Origin: Candidatus Rubneribacter avistercoris
GTDB lineage: Bacteria; Actinomycetota; Coriobacteriia; Coriobacteriales; Eggerthellaceae
Length of the DNA stretch: 64,000 bases
Direction: 5' to 3'
Assembly: GCA_019115845.1 (NCBI GenBank)
Contig: DXCU01000052.1
Coordinates: forward strand, 1-64,000
The notes under the pieces are model-generated. The model was not told the DNA's origin. It was given only the letters and a program-made list of their open reading frames with translations, and ran no database searches. Numbering within the stretch: position 1 is the first letter of the stretch; each line of letters starts with the position of its first letter. This document shows, piece after piece, positions 52,869-61,108 of this stretch. A program made the translations under genes and the position numbers.

Positions 52869-54389
52869 ATGGCCTACTATTTCGACGAGCCGTCCCGTAC
52901 CTTCAACGAGTATTTGCTGGTTCCGGGGCACACGCCGGCATCGTGCGTGCCTGCGGCCGTGAGCTTGAAGACTCCGCTTGTGAAGTACCGCAAAGGCGAG
53001 GAGGAGTGCCCGCTTTCGCTTAACATCCCCATGGTGTCGGCCATCATGACCGCTGTGTCCGACGACCGCATGGCTGTGGCGCTGGCCACCGAGGGCGGCC
53101 TGTCGTTCATCTACGGCAACCAGTCCATCGCCGACGAGGCGGCCATGGTCGCGCGCGTCAAAGACTACAAGGCCGGCTTCGTCACCTCCGATGCCAACCT
53201 CTCGCCCGACATGACGCTGGGCGACGTGGTGGCGCTCAAGGAGGAATACGGCCACTCCACCATGCCCGTCACCGACGACGGCACCGCGCACGGCAAGCTT
53301 TTGGGCATCGTGACCGGCCGCGACTACCGGCTGTCGCGCATGGGCCTGGACGAGAAGGTGTCCGACTTCATGACCCCGCGCGAGAAACTCATCGTTGCGC
53401 CGGCCGACACCACGCTCAAGGCTGCCAACGACATAATCTGGGACAACAAGCTGAACTCCCTGCCCATTGTGGACGCGGACGATCACCTGGTGGCGCTTGT
53501 GTTCCGCAAGGACTACGACTCGCACAAGTCCAACCCCAACGAGATGCTGGACGCGCACAAGCGCTACATGGTGGGTGCGGGCATCAACTCCCGCGACTAT
53601 GCCGAGCGCGTGCCGGCGCTCGTGGAGGCCGGCGCGGACGTGCTGTGCATCGACAGCTCCGAGGGCTTTTCCGACTGGCAGAAGATGACCATCGAATGGG
53701 TGCGCGAGCGCTACGGCGACACGGTGAAGATAGGCGCGGGCAACGTGGTGGACGCCGAGGGCTTCCGCTTTTTGGCCGAGGCGGGCGCGGACTTCGTGAA
53801 GATCGGCATCGGCGGCGGATCCATCTGCATCACGCGCGAGACGAAGGGCATCGGCCGCGGTCAGGCCACGGCCACCATCGAGGTGGCGAAGGCGCGCGAC
53901 GAGTACTTCCGCGAGACGGGCGTGTACGTGCCGCTGTGCTCCGACGGCGGCATCGTCTACGACCACCATATCTCGCTCGCGCTGGCCATGGGCGCCGACT
54001 TCGTCATGCTGGGCCGCTACTTCGCGCGCTTCGACGAAAGCCCGTCGAACAAGGTGATGGTGAACGGCACCTACATGAAGGAGTACTGGGGCGAGGGATC
54101 GGCCCGCGCGCGCAATTGGCAGCGCTATGACCTGGGCGGCAAGAAGAAGAGCCTCACGTTCGAGGAGGGCGTGGACAGCTACGTGCCCTACGCCGGCAGC
54201 TTGAAGGACAACGTGGATGTGACGCTGCTCAAGCTGAAATCCACCATGTGCAACTGCGGCGCGCTCACCATCCCCGAGTTCCAGGACAAGGCGAAGCTCA
54301 CGCTGGTGTCCGCCACGTCCATCGTGGAGGGCGGCGCGCACGACGTGCTGCTCAAGGACAAAACGCCCTACGTGAGCAACGCGCGCTAG
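52869..54389 (+). CDS. guaB: IMP dehydrogenase
   Basis: 506 residues. Two CBS domains (about 95-220: [20 protein letters not shown], then [17 protein letters not shown] and [15 protein letters not shown]) are inserted in the TIM barrel. The active-site loop [18 protein letters not shown] carries the catalytic Cys. [17 protein letters not shown] and [20 protein letters not shown] match IMPDH. It makes XMP from IMP with NAD in GTP synthesis. ATG 52869 is chosen because GGAGG, four bases upstream, is itself within an in-frame ATG leader (52857). A strong terminator follows; the gene stands alone. Confidence 0.95.
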   Translation: MAYYFDEPSRTFNEYLLVPGHTPASCVPAAVSLKTPLVKYRKGEEECPLSLNIPMVSAIMTAVSDDRMAVALATEGGLSFIYGNQSIADEAAMVARVKDYKAGFVTSDANLSPDMTLGDVVALKEEYGHSTMPVTDDGTAHGKLLGIVTGRDYRLSRMGLDEKVSDFMTPREKLIVAPADTTLKAANDIIWDNKLNSLPIVDADDHLVALVFRKDYDSHKSNPNEMLDAHKRYMVGAGINSRDYAERVPALVEAGADVLCIDSSEGFSDWQKMTIEWVRERYGDTVKIGAGNVVDAEGFRFLAEAGADFVKIGIGGGSICITRETKGIGRGQATATIEVAKARDEYFRETGVYVPLCSDGGIVYDHHISLALAMGADFVMLGRYFARFDESPSNKVMVNGTYMKEYWGEGSARARNWQRYDLGGKKKSLTFEEGVDSYVPYAGSLKDNVDVTLLKLKSTMCNCGALTIPEFQDKAKLTLVSATSIVEGGAHDVLLKDKTPYVSNAR

Positions 54390-54408
54390 GGAGCGGGCGG
54401 CATATGTC

Positions 54409-54444
54409 AAGGACCCGCCTGCGTTTCGGCGCAGGCGGGTCCTT
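54409..54444 (+). terminator. guaB terminator
   Basis: AAGGACCCGCCTGCG and its exact complement form a 15-bp stem with a 6-nt loop, ending in CCTTCTT. It starts about 20 bp after the guaB stop. Confidence 0.85.
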
Positions 54445-54756
54445 CTTGCGCGCGCTACCGTTCGCGCTTGCCGTGTTTTCGCTGCGCCGGGTTTCCGCCT
54501 GCGATTCGCGCGTTTGCGCTGGTGGTCTTTGTGTTTTCAGGCGCAGTGTCGTGCGCTTTCGCCTGCGCCGGCGCCTTGCGGCTTGCACTTGCCGCGACAT
54601 AGTCTGCGCTCGATGCGGCATTCAACCGCATTCAACTGCAGCTTGATTTCGCTGCCGCCAACGGTAATGGATCCGGAAGTTTTCGACGATATTTTACCGT
54701 CTCTGGGTTTCCGCGAGTCCTCGGCAGCCTCCAATGCGTCACGACGGTAATAGTTC

Positions 54757-55092
54757 GTGTTCTTCGCTGTCAGGTTCCGTTTGAGAGCTCCTGAGCGGCG
54801 CGATGGCTCCTGCGGCGATTCGGATGTCGCCGCGAAGGCGCGCGACCGGTCTGCCGCAGATGTTGGAAGGGAGGCGTGTCTGGTCGTTGCCGAAAGCGCG
54901 GGGTTGTCGGCGAGGGAGACGGAGGTGCTTGCGCTGGTGCTCAAGGGCCGCGACCTGCCGTACATAGCCGAGAAGCTGGTGGTTTCGAAGAACACGGTGC
55001 GAACCCATATGCGCAACATCTACGCAAAGCTCGGCGTCCATAGCAAACAGGAGGTCATAGACCTTGTAGATGGACAGGGCGGTGAGCGGTAG
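54757..55092 (+). pseudogene. LuxR-domain remnant of a membrane regulator
   Basis: 111 residues from a doubtful GTG. Only the C-terminal LuxR domain is recognisable: LSARETEVLALVLKGRDLPY, then LVVSKNTVRTHMRNIYAKLG. The preceding 40 residues look like the linker of the membrane LuxR family, and no membrane segments lie upstream. It is most likely the 3' remnant of a gene like 50787-52319. The 54445-54756 stretch before it has no gene. Confidence 0.7.
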
Positions 55093-55097
55093 GCGCA

Positions 55098-55447
55098 GTG
55101 TTTCCGGCGGAACGCGGCACTCAGGCGGCGCGCCGGCGCGCACGTCGGCCGAGGGACAAGGCGGCGGATGGCGCGTGGCTGCTCGTGTTTTTCGCGGTGG
55201 TCATGACGCTGCTGGCGCTGCTGGCAGTGCTGGGAGTCACCTCGTTTCCGCAGGTGAAGCGTCGTATGGCTGCTGCGTTTTGGACGAGGCTGCAAAAGGG
55301 AGCGTACGTGTTTTTCGGCCTGGTCTACCTGCGCCTTGTCATCGTGCTTCTTTCCTCGGCGCTGGCGGGAGGGGCATCACGGCCGCAACCAGCGTCGCCG
55401 TGTACACGGCGCCGTTCGCTCTCTACGTCATTCTCCGCATCCACTAA
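55098..55447 (+). pseudogene. Ferric-reductase-like membrane protein remnant, frameshifted
   Basis: The frame reads LVFFAVVMTLLALLAVLGVT, then KRRMAAAFWTRLQKGAYVFF and LRLVIVLLSSALAGG. Near 55371-55376 one base is missing, and the ending ITAATSVAVYTAPFALYVIL continues in another frame to TAA at 55445-55447. This is the C-terminal part of the haem-binding ferric-reductase-like transmembrane domain often linked to flavin reductases. The N-terminal half is absent. Its 3' end overlaps the PIN gene's stop by a few bases. Confidence 0.7.
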
Positions 55448-55899
55448 GCCGTGTCGGACTCCCGCAGGGAAACCTCCTTCACCTCGCAAAACAGATCAAG
55501 ATAATCCTGGGCTGATAGGCGTCTGATGGTGGATTTGCGAAACGCCTTTTCGTCGCGCGAGATGATGAAGTCCACCGGGACGCTTTCGGCGCAGGCGCGG
55601 ATGAGGCCATCCTCGAAACCAGGTTCGTTCGACCTGAGGGCAAGGCGGCATATGCCCTCATCAACCCCAAGGATGGTGAACGCATCGAGAGCCGCTTCCA
55701 CATAGGCGCACGCAGCGGACTCATTGGCGTACTTTGTCAGAACGTAGTAGACGTCTTTCAGGGAAGAGGCGGATACGTACCCTGTTGCGCCCCCATACGC
55801 AATCTCGTCGAGGAGCAGCGTTGCGGCAGCCCACCCTGGCCGCTCTCCCATAGCTGCGTCGAGGAGGATGTTGGTGTCGAGCAGCAAGGCTTTACTCAT
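55444..55899 (-). CDS. PIN-domain toxin
   Basis: 151 residues. LLLDTNILLDAAMGE holds the first acidic residues; GFEDGLIRACAE and VDFIISRDEKAF supply the others of a PIN nuclease. Such toxins cut RNA and are held by a small antitoxin. The ATG overlaps the antitoxin's stop (ATGAGTAA), so the pair is translationally coupled; an in-frame TTG at 55911 is less likely. The order is antitoxin then toxin. Confidence 0.88.
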   Translation of the reverse strand: MSKALLLDTNILLDAAMGERPGWAAATLLLDEIAYGGATGYVSASSLKDVYYVLTKYANESAACAYVEAALDAFTILGVDEGICRLALRSNEPGFEDGLIRACAESVPVDFIISRDEKAFRKSTIRRLSAQDYLDLFCEVKEVSLRESDTA

Positions 55900-56182
55900 A
55901 GCGGCTCGCAATCAGGTCCTTGATCTGCGCATCCGACAGGCGCCCTACGGCCTCGTTTTTGTGCTGCCGCGAGAAGTTTTTGAGCGTGGAGATGGCGGCT
56001 TGCTTCCGCTGCGTTTCGGACGTGCGTGATGGACGGGGCAGGCTCTCTCCCTGGCGAATGGCGTCTATAAGAACCGATCCGCAATACTGACCGTAAGACA
56101 TACCAAATTCTCGTCGCGTCATCGCGTCTGCATACGCAAGCGCATCCCTGTCAACTCTGCTTGAAAACGTTTTCGTAGCCAT
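55892..56182 (-). CDS. Antitoxin partner of the PIN toxin (ribbon-helix-helix type)
   Basis: 96 residues. The N-terminus TKTFSSRVDRDALAYADAMT has the alternating strand then helix pattern of ribbon-helix-helix or RelB/DinJ-like antitoxins; the C-terminal helix (LSDAQIKDLIASRYE) would cover the toxin. ATG 56182 follows an AAGGGCGGGTG site. A longer in-frame extension upstream runs through the palindromic element and is not coding. Confidence 0.78.
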   Translation of the reverse strand: MATKTFSSRVDRDALAYADAMTRREFGMSYGQYCGSVLIDAIRQGESLPRPSRTSETQRKQAAISTLKNFSRQHKNEAVGRLSDAQIKDLIASRYE

Positions 56183-56790
56183 AATCACCCGCCCTTTCTG
56201 GTGTGTACACAAGTTTACGTCTATGAAAGAAACAAGTAAACACCCATGTGCCGACGGGACGGCGCCAACGAATAAAACAGTATTGCCGGATGGGGTAATG
56301 CGCGGTAACGGCTCCGGGAGGCCCCTCGGATGGCGAGAAATCACCGAAATCGGAAAACCTTGCGGCCCCGCCCCTCCATGGTGCAAGAGAAATACCAGGT
56401 CGGTGATTGCGCAATGCTGTCGAGAGGCATGTTCGTGCGGTTTCATCTTCCGACTTCGGTGATTTCTCGCCATCCGAGGGGCCTCCCGAAGCTTTTTCAC
56501 CAGATTGCGACACCTTGGGACCGTCAGGGGAGTCACGCCGCGATCAAGCGCAAAAAACGCCTGGTCGAGGAAAGACGATCCGGCGCGAATCCTCTCTGTC
56601 TTGCAAAAACGGTCCTTGTGATGTCGCAGTCTGGTTGTTTTCCAGCGATCGAACGGTTTCCTATGCAGTATTTTCTAGTTTGGCTCCATCGCTCAAGAGG
56701 TGCGGACAGATGGAGTAGCGCTGCCGGATGGTACAATGCGTAATAACGATTTGGAAAGCTGAGGCGACGGACAACTAAGGTGGTGCGATT
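56183..56790. other. Gene-free stretch between the PIN and MntA-HepT modules
   Basis: It holds copy C of the inverted-repeat element (56315-56488). A short phrase, TGCCGGATGG(n)A(C)AATGCG, occurs on both sides (56284 and 56723), the second about 60 bp upstream of the MntA start. No gene seen. Confidence 0.5.
56315..56488. mobile_element. Inverted-repeat element, copy C, with extended arms
   Basis: The 142-bp core (56331-56472) starts TGGCGAGAAATCACCGAAAT and ends with the complement. In this copy the pairing continues outward for 16 more bases: CGGGAGGCCCCTCGGA (56315-56330) against TCCGAGGGGCCTCCCG (56473-56488). The interior shares CCAGGTCGGTGATTGCGC with copy A. Confidence 0.8.
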
Positions 56791-57087
56791 GTGTCCTCCG
56801 ACGTGTACAGTATTGATGAGCTGCGGACGATGGTCTTACCTTTGCTTGATAAGTATGGCATGGCCTCTGCAAGCCTGTTCGGCTCATATGCTCGCTGTGA
56901 GGCGCGGGAGGATTCCGACATCGATATCCTTCTTGTTGGTCAACCGGGTTTTCGGCCCCTTGGCATATTCGGCGTTGCGGAAGAGTTGAGCCGTGCGAGT
57001 GGAAAGCGTGTCGATGTGTACGAGATGTCGGAGCTGGATCCCGGCCCGTTTCGTGAAACCGTCCTGAAAGAAGCGGTGCCGCTATGA
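56791..57087 (+). CDS. mntA: MntA-type nucleotidyltransferase antitoxin
   Basis: 98 residues. GSYARCEAREDSDID is exactly GS-x10-DxD, the MntA active site. In HepT-MntA systems this enzyme adds AMP groups to a tyrosine of HepT to silence it. It starts at GTG 56791 after AAGGTGG and overlaps the next gene by 4 bp (ATGA). Confidence 0.9.
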   Translation: MSSDVYSIDELRTMVLPLLDKYGMASASLFGSYARCEAREDSDIDILLVGQPGFRPLGIFGVAEELSRASGKRVDVYEMSELDPGPFRETVLKEAVPL

Positions 57088-57440
57088 AAACCGACCGCTA
57101 TCGGCTCGAACGCATTGCAGAGATAGGAAATCAGCTGCTTGATGCCGTGAGTGATTTGGATATTACGGAAACAACTCTTAGTAACGACTATCGTCTACAG
57201 TGGCTCGTGACCACTCCCTTGTTCAATATCGGTGAACAGGTCAATTGCCTTTCTTCTGGTCTAACCGCGAGATACCCTGACGTCCCGTGGACAAGTGTAG
57301 CGGGACTTAGGCATCGGTTGGTTCACAATTACGAGGGAACGAACTGGAGCATGATTGCTCGCATCATTTTGGAGGATGTTCGCCCTTTAGTTGAAAGTGT
57401 GCAGGCTATTATTATGGAGTTGCACGATGACGCGGAGTAA
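57084..57440 (+). CDS. hepT: HepT-type HEPN ribonuclease toxin
   Basis: 118 residues, all-helical. RHRLVHNY is the R-x4-H-x-Y motif of HepT: Arg and His are catalytic, and Tyr is the AMP acceptor. GLRHRLVHNYEGTNWSMI is typical. It pairs with the MntA gene just upstream, in the order antitoxin then toxin. The base composition is more AT-rich than nearby housekeeping genes. Confidence 0.9.
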   Translation: MKTDRYRLERIAEIGNQLLDAVSDLDITETTLSNDYRLQWLVTTPLFNIGEQVNCLSSGLTARYPDVPWTSVAGLRHRLVHNYEGTNWSMIARIILEDVRPLVESVQAIIMELHDDAE

Positions 57441-57472
57441 AGTGATGCTGCTTCTGTATGCTTCCGCACACT

Positions 57473-58399
57473 CTAGTTCTCCCGAGCTTTTACGGTGGGG
57501 TTTGCTTGGATGATGGCGTGGAGTTGGTCGATGTAGCGCAGCAAGAGGTCGCTTGGGCGGCGCTCGGCGTGCATGACGTAGCCCACTTGCATGCGCTCGT
57601 CCACGTTAAGCGGGATGCTCGCAATGCCCGACTGCATTTCCGCCGAGAGCACGCCGGTGGAAAGCGTGTAACCGTTGTGGCTGGTCAAAAGGTTGGTGAG
57701 CGTGCCGCGGTCCGAGATACGAATATTGCGCGCGTGCGGCAGGTAGCTCAACGGCTCCTCGGAGTAGTAAAACGAGTTGGAGGTCCCCTGCTCGAACGAG
57801 TAGCGGGGGTAGGGCTCCAGGTCGCTCGGCGCAAGCAGCGCGCGGTGCGCAAGGGGATGGTGCTCTCCCACGAACACGTGCACGTCGGCCTCGAACAGGG
57901 GATGGTAGGACAAGTTGGCGTCCTCGAACGCCTTTTGCAGCACCCGGCGGTTGAAGCCGTCGGTGTAGAGGATGCCCACTTCGCTACGAAACGCCCGCAC
58001 GTCGTCGATGATCTCCGCCGTGGTGGCCTCGCGCAGGATGAACTCGTAGTCATCGCCCTCGCACGCCTCCACCACGTTCACGAACGCCTGCACGGAAAAC
58101 GCGTAGTGCTGCGTGGACACGGCCAGCCGCAGGTGGGAGGTGCCCTTGCCGGCGTAGCGGGCCTCCAGCATGTCGGCCTGCTCCACCACTTGGCGCGCGT
58201 AGCCCAAAAGCTCGGTGCCGTCGTTGGTGAGCGTGACGCCGCGGTTGCTGCGCGTGAACACGGAGATGCCCAGCTCCTGCTCCAGCTCCTTGATGGCGGT
58301 GGAAAGGTTTGACTGCGAGGCGTACAGGTTCTGCGCCGCCGCGTTGATGGAGCCGTACTCGGCGATGGCGATGAGGTAGCGCAGTTGTTGTAAGGTCAT
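57473..58399 (-). CDS. LysR-family transcriptional regulator
   Basis: 308 residues. The N-terminal helix-turn-helix is LQQLRYLIAIAEYGSINAAA, then LYASQSNLSTAIKELEQELG; the effector domain starts LRLAVSTQHYAFSVQAF. ATG 58399 follows AAAGGACC. A free-standing relative of its effector domain is encoded at 61109-61768, and the acyl-CoA-ligase-like gene lies between, so these may belong to one regulatory circuit. The ligand is unknown. Confidence 0.92.
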   Translation of the reverse strand: MTLQQLRYLIAIAEYGSINAAAQNLYASQSNLSTAIKELEQELGISVFTRSNRGVTLTNDGTELLGYARQVVEQADMLEARYAGKGTSHLRLAVSTQHYAFSVQAFVNVVEACEGDDYEFILREATTAEIIDDVRAFRSEVGILYTDGFNRRVLQKAFEDANLSYHPLFEADVHVFVGEHHPLAHRALLAPSDLEPYPRYSFEQGTSNSFYYSEEPLSYLPHARNIRISDRGTLTNLLTSHNGYTLSTGVLSAEMQSGIASIPLNVDERMQVGYVMHAERRPSDLLLRYIDQLHAIIQANPTVKAREN

Positions 58400-58529
58400 G
58401 AACGGTCCTTTCGGGGTGTGTGTGCGGCGGGGCAGGCGCGCGGCAGACGCGCCCCGCACCGTCCCGCTCCATGTTGCGCGTTTGCCGCGCGCCGTGCGCG
58501 TTTCGTCTCGCCGGGCGATTTGTGCTGCG

Positions 58530-58814
58530 CTATCCCGTAGCAGCAAGCACGCGCAGCGCTTTTTCTAATGCTGCTTCGCGCATGAATTCCGATTTTTTGA
58601 CGCCGGTTGCTTCAGCGGCGCGCGCTATCAGTTCGGCTCCAGATTCCGGACACTTAAAGGAAAGGTTGGCGTTTGGTTCGTGGGAAAGGCGCGGACGACC
58701 GGCACGCAACGCAACAAGGTGTCCGTCCCATGTGCCGCTTTCCCACTCTTGGGCCCGACGTTCGATTTCCTCATCTGTTAAAACGTACCCATTGGTAAGT
58801 TTGTAGTCTGTCAT
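58530..58814 (-). CDS. Antitoxin-like ribbon-helix-helix protein
   Basis: 94 residues. The C-terminal half NANLSFKCPESGAELIARAA, then VKKSEFMREAALEKAL, is the strand-helix-helix pattern of CopG/BrnA-type regulators. It follows the putative toxin gene with a 4-bp overlap (toxin first), as in brnTA-like operons. The N-terminal half (GYVLTDEEIERRAQEWESGTW) would bind the toxin. Confidence 0.75.
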   Translation of the reverse strand: MTDYKLTNGYVLTDEEIERRAQEWESGTWDGHLVALRAGRPRLSHEPNANLSFKCPESGAELIARAAEATGVKKSEFMREAALEKALRVLAATG

Positions 58815-59089
58815 CGCCGTCTCCTCTCGTTGTGCTTAATTTCGTCTCGTATGCGTTTTGATATAGGAGTGTTTGCGTGGTAGATAAGCCATCCTTGCTC
58901 AGTAAGCGTGCCAACCATTTCAACCTCACGCCCGTTCCCGTCAACACCAATCCATACATATTCGGGAAAGTTCGGGCTGTTTGGCCGCAAGGCCTCGTAG
59001 TGAGCATGTTGCCATGCATATACAACGTCCTCTTCCTGTAGCTGAGGATGTCGGCTCAGTATGCGGGGATGGACGATCGGTTTTTCCAT
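58811..59089 (-). CDS. Putative toxin of a BrnT-like pair
   Basis: 92 residues. HPRILSRHPQLQEEDVVYAW, then VWIGVDGNGREVEMVGTLTE and WLIYHANTPISKRIRDE, has the compact strand-rich pattern of BrnT/RelE-like toxins, though it is not a clear match to either. ATG 59089 has AAGGG six bases upstream; ATG 59095 is an alternative. The antitoxin overlaps its end. Upstream lie two TACTACTA direct repeats (59113-59133) that could be the operator. Confidence 0.65.
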   Translation of the reverse strand: MEKPIVHPRILSRHPQLQEEDVVYAWQHAHYEALRPNSPNFPEYVWIGVDGNGREVEMVGTLTEQGWLIYHANTPISKRIRDEIKHNERRRR

Positions 59090-59112
59090 ATGCATCCCTT
59101 ACGTAGCTTTTC

Positions 59113-59133
59113 TACTACTATATTGTACTACTA
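59113..59133. promoter_or_regulatory. TACTACTA direct repeats upstream of the toxin-like gene
   Basis: Two TACTACTA units separated by about 5 bp in an AT-rich patch. On the minus strand this reads TAGTAGTACAATATAGTAGT and includes a TACAAT -10-like hexamer. Probable promoter and operator for the pair. Confidence 0.45.
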
Positions 59134-59384
59134 ATTGGTTTTGTAGGGAAGTCCTGAGAGGGAAGGGGTCCTCCACCGGGTTATCGGTTTTTTCGATAGC
59201 AAAGCATCAAAACATCGAATGATCGGGAAGGTTGTGTTCGCGGCGGGTTCGTGGTTTCATGCAATACGCTGCTTTGCGCGCGGGTCCCGGTGCAGACGGG
59301 CGCTTCGCAGGGAGCGCTCCAACGCCAAACTCGGCGGGGCGCGGCGCAGGCGGCAACAGGAACGCACGCGAACAAGGAGCAACC

Positions 59385-60719
59385 ATGGCAAAGGACATTC
59401 CCTACGATCAGAAGTACTACGATCCGGAAATAGAATGCATGCCGCGGCCCCAGCTTGAGGAGTTGCAGCTGCAGCGTCTGAAGGACATGGTGGCCTACGC
59501 GTACGAGAACACGGTGTACTACAAGCGCGCCTTCGACGAGGCCGGCGTTGCGCCCTCCGACATCCAGACGCTTGCGGACATCGCGAAATTCCCGTTCATC
59601 GACAAGAAAACCGAGCGCGACACCCAGCATGTGGGCAGCTTCTTCGGAGAGATGTGCTCCGTGCCCGAGGAGGAGGTCGTGTTCATGGCCACCTCTTCGG
59701 GTTCCACGGGCGTGCCCACGGTGAGTCCCTTCACGCAGGAGGACTTCGACCTGTGGCAGGACACCGAGGCGCGGCTGTTCTGGCAGGCCGGCATGCGTCC
59801 GAACGACCGCTACGTTCATGCGCTCAACTTCGCGCTGTACGTGGGCGGCCCCGACGTCATTGGCGCGCAGCGCCTGGGCGCGCTTGCCATCTGGGTGGGT
59901 GCGGTGCCTTCCGACCGTCTGCTGTTCGTGCTCAAGCAGTATCAGCCCACCATCATCTGGACCTCGCCCAGCTACGCGTGGACGCTGGGTGTGAAAGCCA
60001 AGGAGAAGGGCTACGATCCCAAGGTTGATTTCAACATCCACACCATCATCGTGGCAGGCGAGCCGGGCGGCTCCATCAAGTCTACGCGCGAGGCCATCGA
60101 GGAGCTGTGGGGCGCGAAGGTGGTGGACTTCTTCGGGCTGTCCGACATTTACGGCGCATGCGCGGCCATGTGCGAGGCAAAGGACGGCCTGCACATCGTG
60201 GAGGACCAGATCCTGGTGGAGACGGTGGACCCGGCCACCGGCGAGGTGCTGGAGCCCGGCAGCACGGGTGAACTCACCTACACCACGCTGACGAAGAAGG
60301 CCCGCCCGATGATCCGCTTCCGCACGGGCGACATCGGCTACGTGAGCACCGAGACGTGCAGCTGCGGGCGCACCCATGCGCGCATCCACGTGACCGGCCG
60401 CAAGGACGAGATGTTCATCGTGGGCGCGGTGAACGTGTTCCCCTCCGACGTGGAGCACGTGGTGCGCGGCGAGAAGGGTCTGACCGGCGAGTATTCCATC
60501 CGCGTGTACGACGAGAACTTCTCCACGCGCTACGAGGTGTCGGTGGAGCGCGCGCACGGTTCCGACGAGCCCTACGACGCGGTTGCGCGCCGCGTTGAGC
60601 AGGCGCTCAAAGCGCACACGGGCGTGCGTCCGGCCAAGGTTATCGTGTATGATGCGGACAAGCTGGGCACGTCGAGCGAGCACAAGGCGAGCAGGTTTAT
60701 TGACGAGCGCGGCAAGTAG
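59385..60719 (+). CDS. Phenylacetate-CoA ligase family adenylate-forming enzyme
   Basis: 444 residues. FMATSSGSTGVPTVSPFT is the P-loop of PaaK-type ligases; FFGLSDIYG and MIRFRTGDIG are the A5- and A7-type motifs; TGRKDEMFIVGAVNVFPSDV precedes the C-terminal subdomain. The enzyme activates an aryl or short carboxylic acid to its CoA thioester using ATP. The exact acid is unknown. ATG 59385 follows AAGGAG seven bases upstream. It is divergent from the toxin-like pair and followed by several hairpins; LysR-type genes lie on both sides within 1.5 kb. Confidence 0.92.
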   Translation: MAKDIPYDQKYYDPEIECMPRPQLEELQLQRLKDMVAYAYENTVYYKRAFDEAGVAPSDIQTLADIAKFPFIDKKTERDTQHVGSFFGEMCSVPEEEVVFMATSSGSTGVPTVSPFTQEDFDLWQDTEARLFWQAGMRPNDRYVHALNFALYVGGPDVIGAQRLGALAIWVGAVPSDRLLFVLKQYQPTIIWTSPSYAWTLGVKAKEKGYDPKVDFNIHTIIVAGEPGGSIKSTREAIEELWGAKVVDFFGLSDIYGACAAMCEAKDGLHIVEDQILVETVDPATGEVLEPGSTGELTYTTLTKKARPMIRFRTGDIGYVSTETCSCGRTHARIHVTGRKDEMFIVGAVNVFPSDVEHVVRGEKGLTGEYSIRVYDENFSTRYEVSVERAHGSDEPYDAVARRVEQALKAHTGVRPAKVIVYDADKLGTSSEHKASRFIDERGK

Positions 60720-60726
60720 GTTTGAG

Positions 60727-60754
60727 GTTCCGCCGGCCTACCGGCCGGCGGAAC
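60727..60754 (+). terminator. Terminator hairpin after the CoA ligase
   Basis: GTTCCGCCGGCC, loop TACC, GGCCGGCGGAAC: a perfect 12-bp stem starting 7 bp after the stop. A second hairpin with the same GTTCCGC...GCGGAAC ends lies at 60817-60844. Confidence 0.8.
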
Positions 60755-60860
60755 AGGCCGACGCTGCGAGAGGCTGGTGCGCGCCGCCTTCGCGCGATCT
60801 CAAAGGCTCATTGGTTGTTCCGCCGTTCTGGCGAACAGCGGAACCGCTCGATGCTGCGGC

Positions 60861-60955
60861 CGGCTGTGGTACCGAATCTTCGCACGCTGAAGAAGACTCA
60901 CGTACCTAAGTACGCTTCGTCTTCTTCATCCCGCGAATCTTCGGCACCACAGCCG
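60861..60955. repeat. Imperfect palindrome of about 95 bp
   Basis: CGGCTGTGGTACCGAATCTT and onward pairs with the complement ending CGGCACCACAGCCG. TGAAGAAGAC and GTCTTCTTCA pair near the centre, with CGTACCTAAGTACG at the tip. It is far longer than a terminator needs to be. Confidence 0.75.
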
Positions 60956-60956
60956 C

Positions 60957-61081
60957 CCTCGCTGACTTGATTGGGCCTGGGTGAAAACCTCGCTGATTTA
61001 ATTGGACTTAGGCGAAAGACCTCGTTGACTTGTGGACAGGTGCGAGAAACTTCGCTAACCTAACTTGAACTTGAGCGAACG
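60957..61081. repeat. Four imperfect tandem repeats of 31-32 bp
   Basis: Units begin CCTCGCTGACTTGATTGG (60957), CCTCGCTGATTTAATTGG (60988), CCTCGTTGACTTGTGGAC (61020) and TTCGCTAACCTAACTTG (about 61051). They end 28 bp before the LysR-effector gene's start codon. Confidence 0.75.
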
Positions 61082-61108
61082 CGATTTCGCTGAAAGGGGC
61101 TGTGAATT

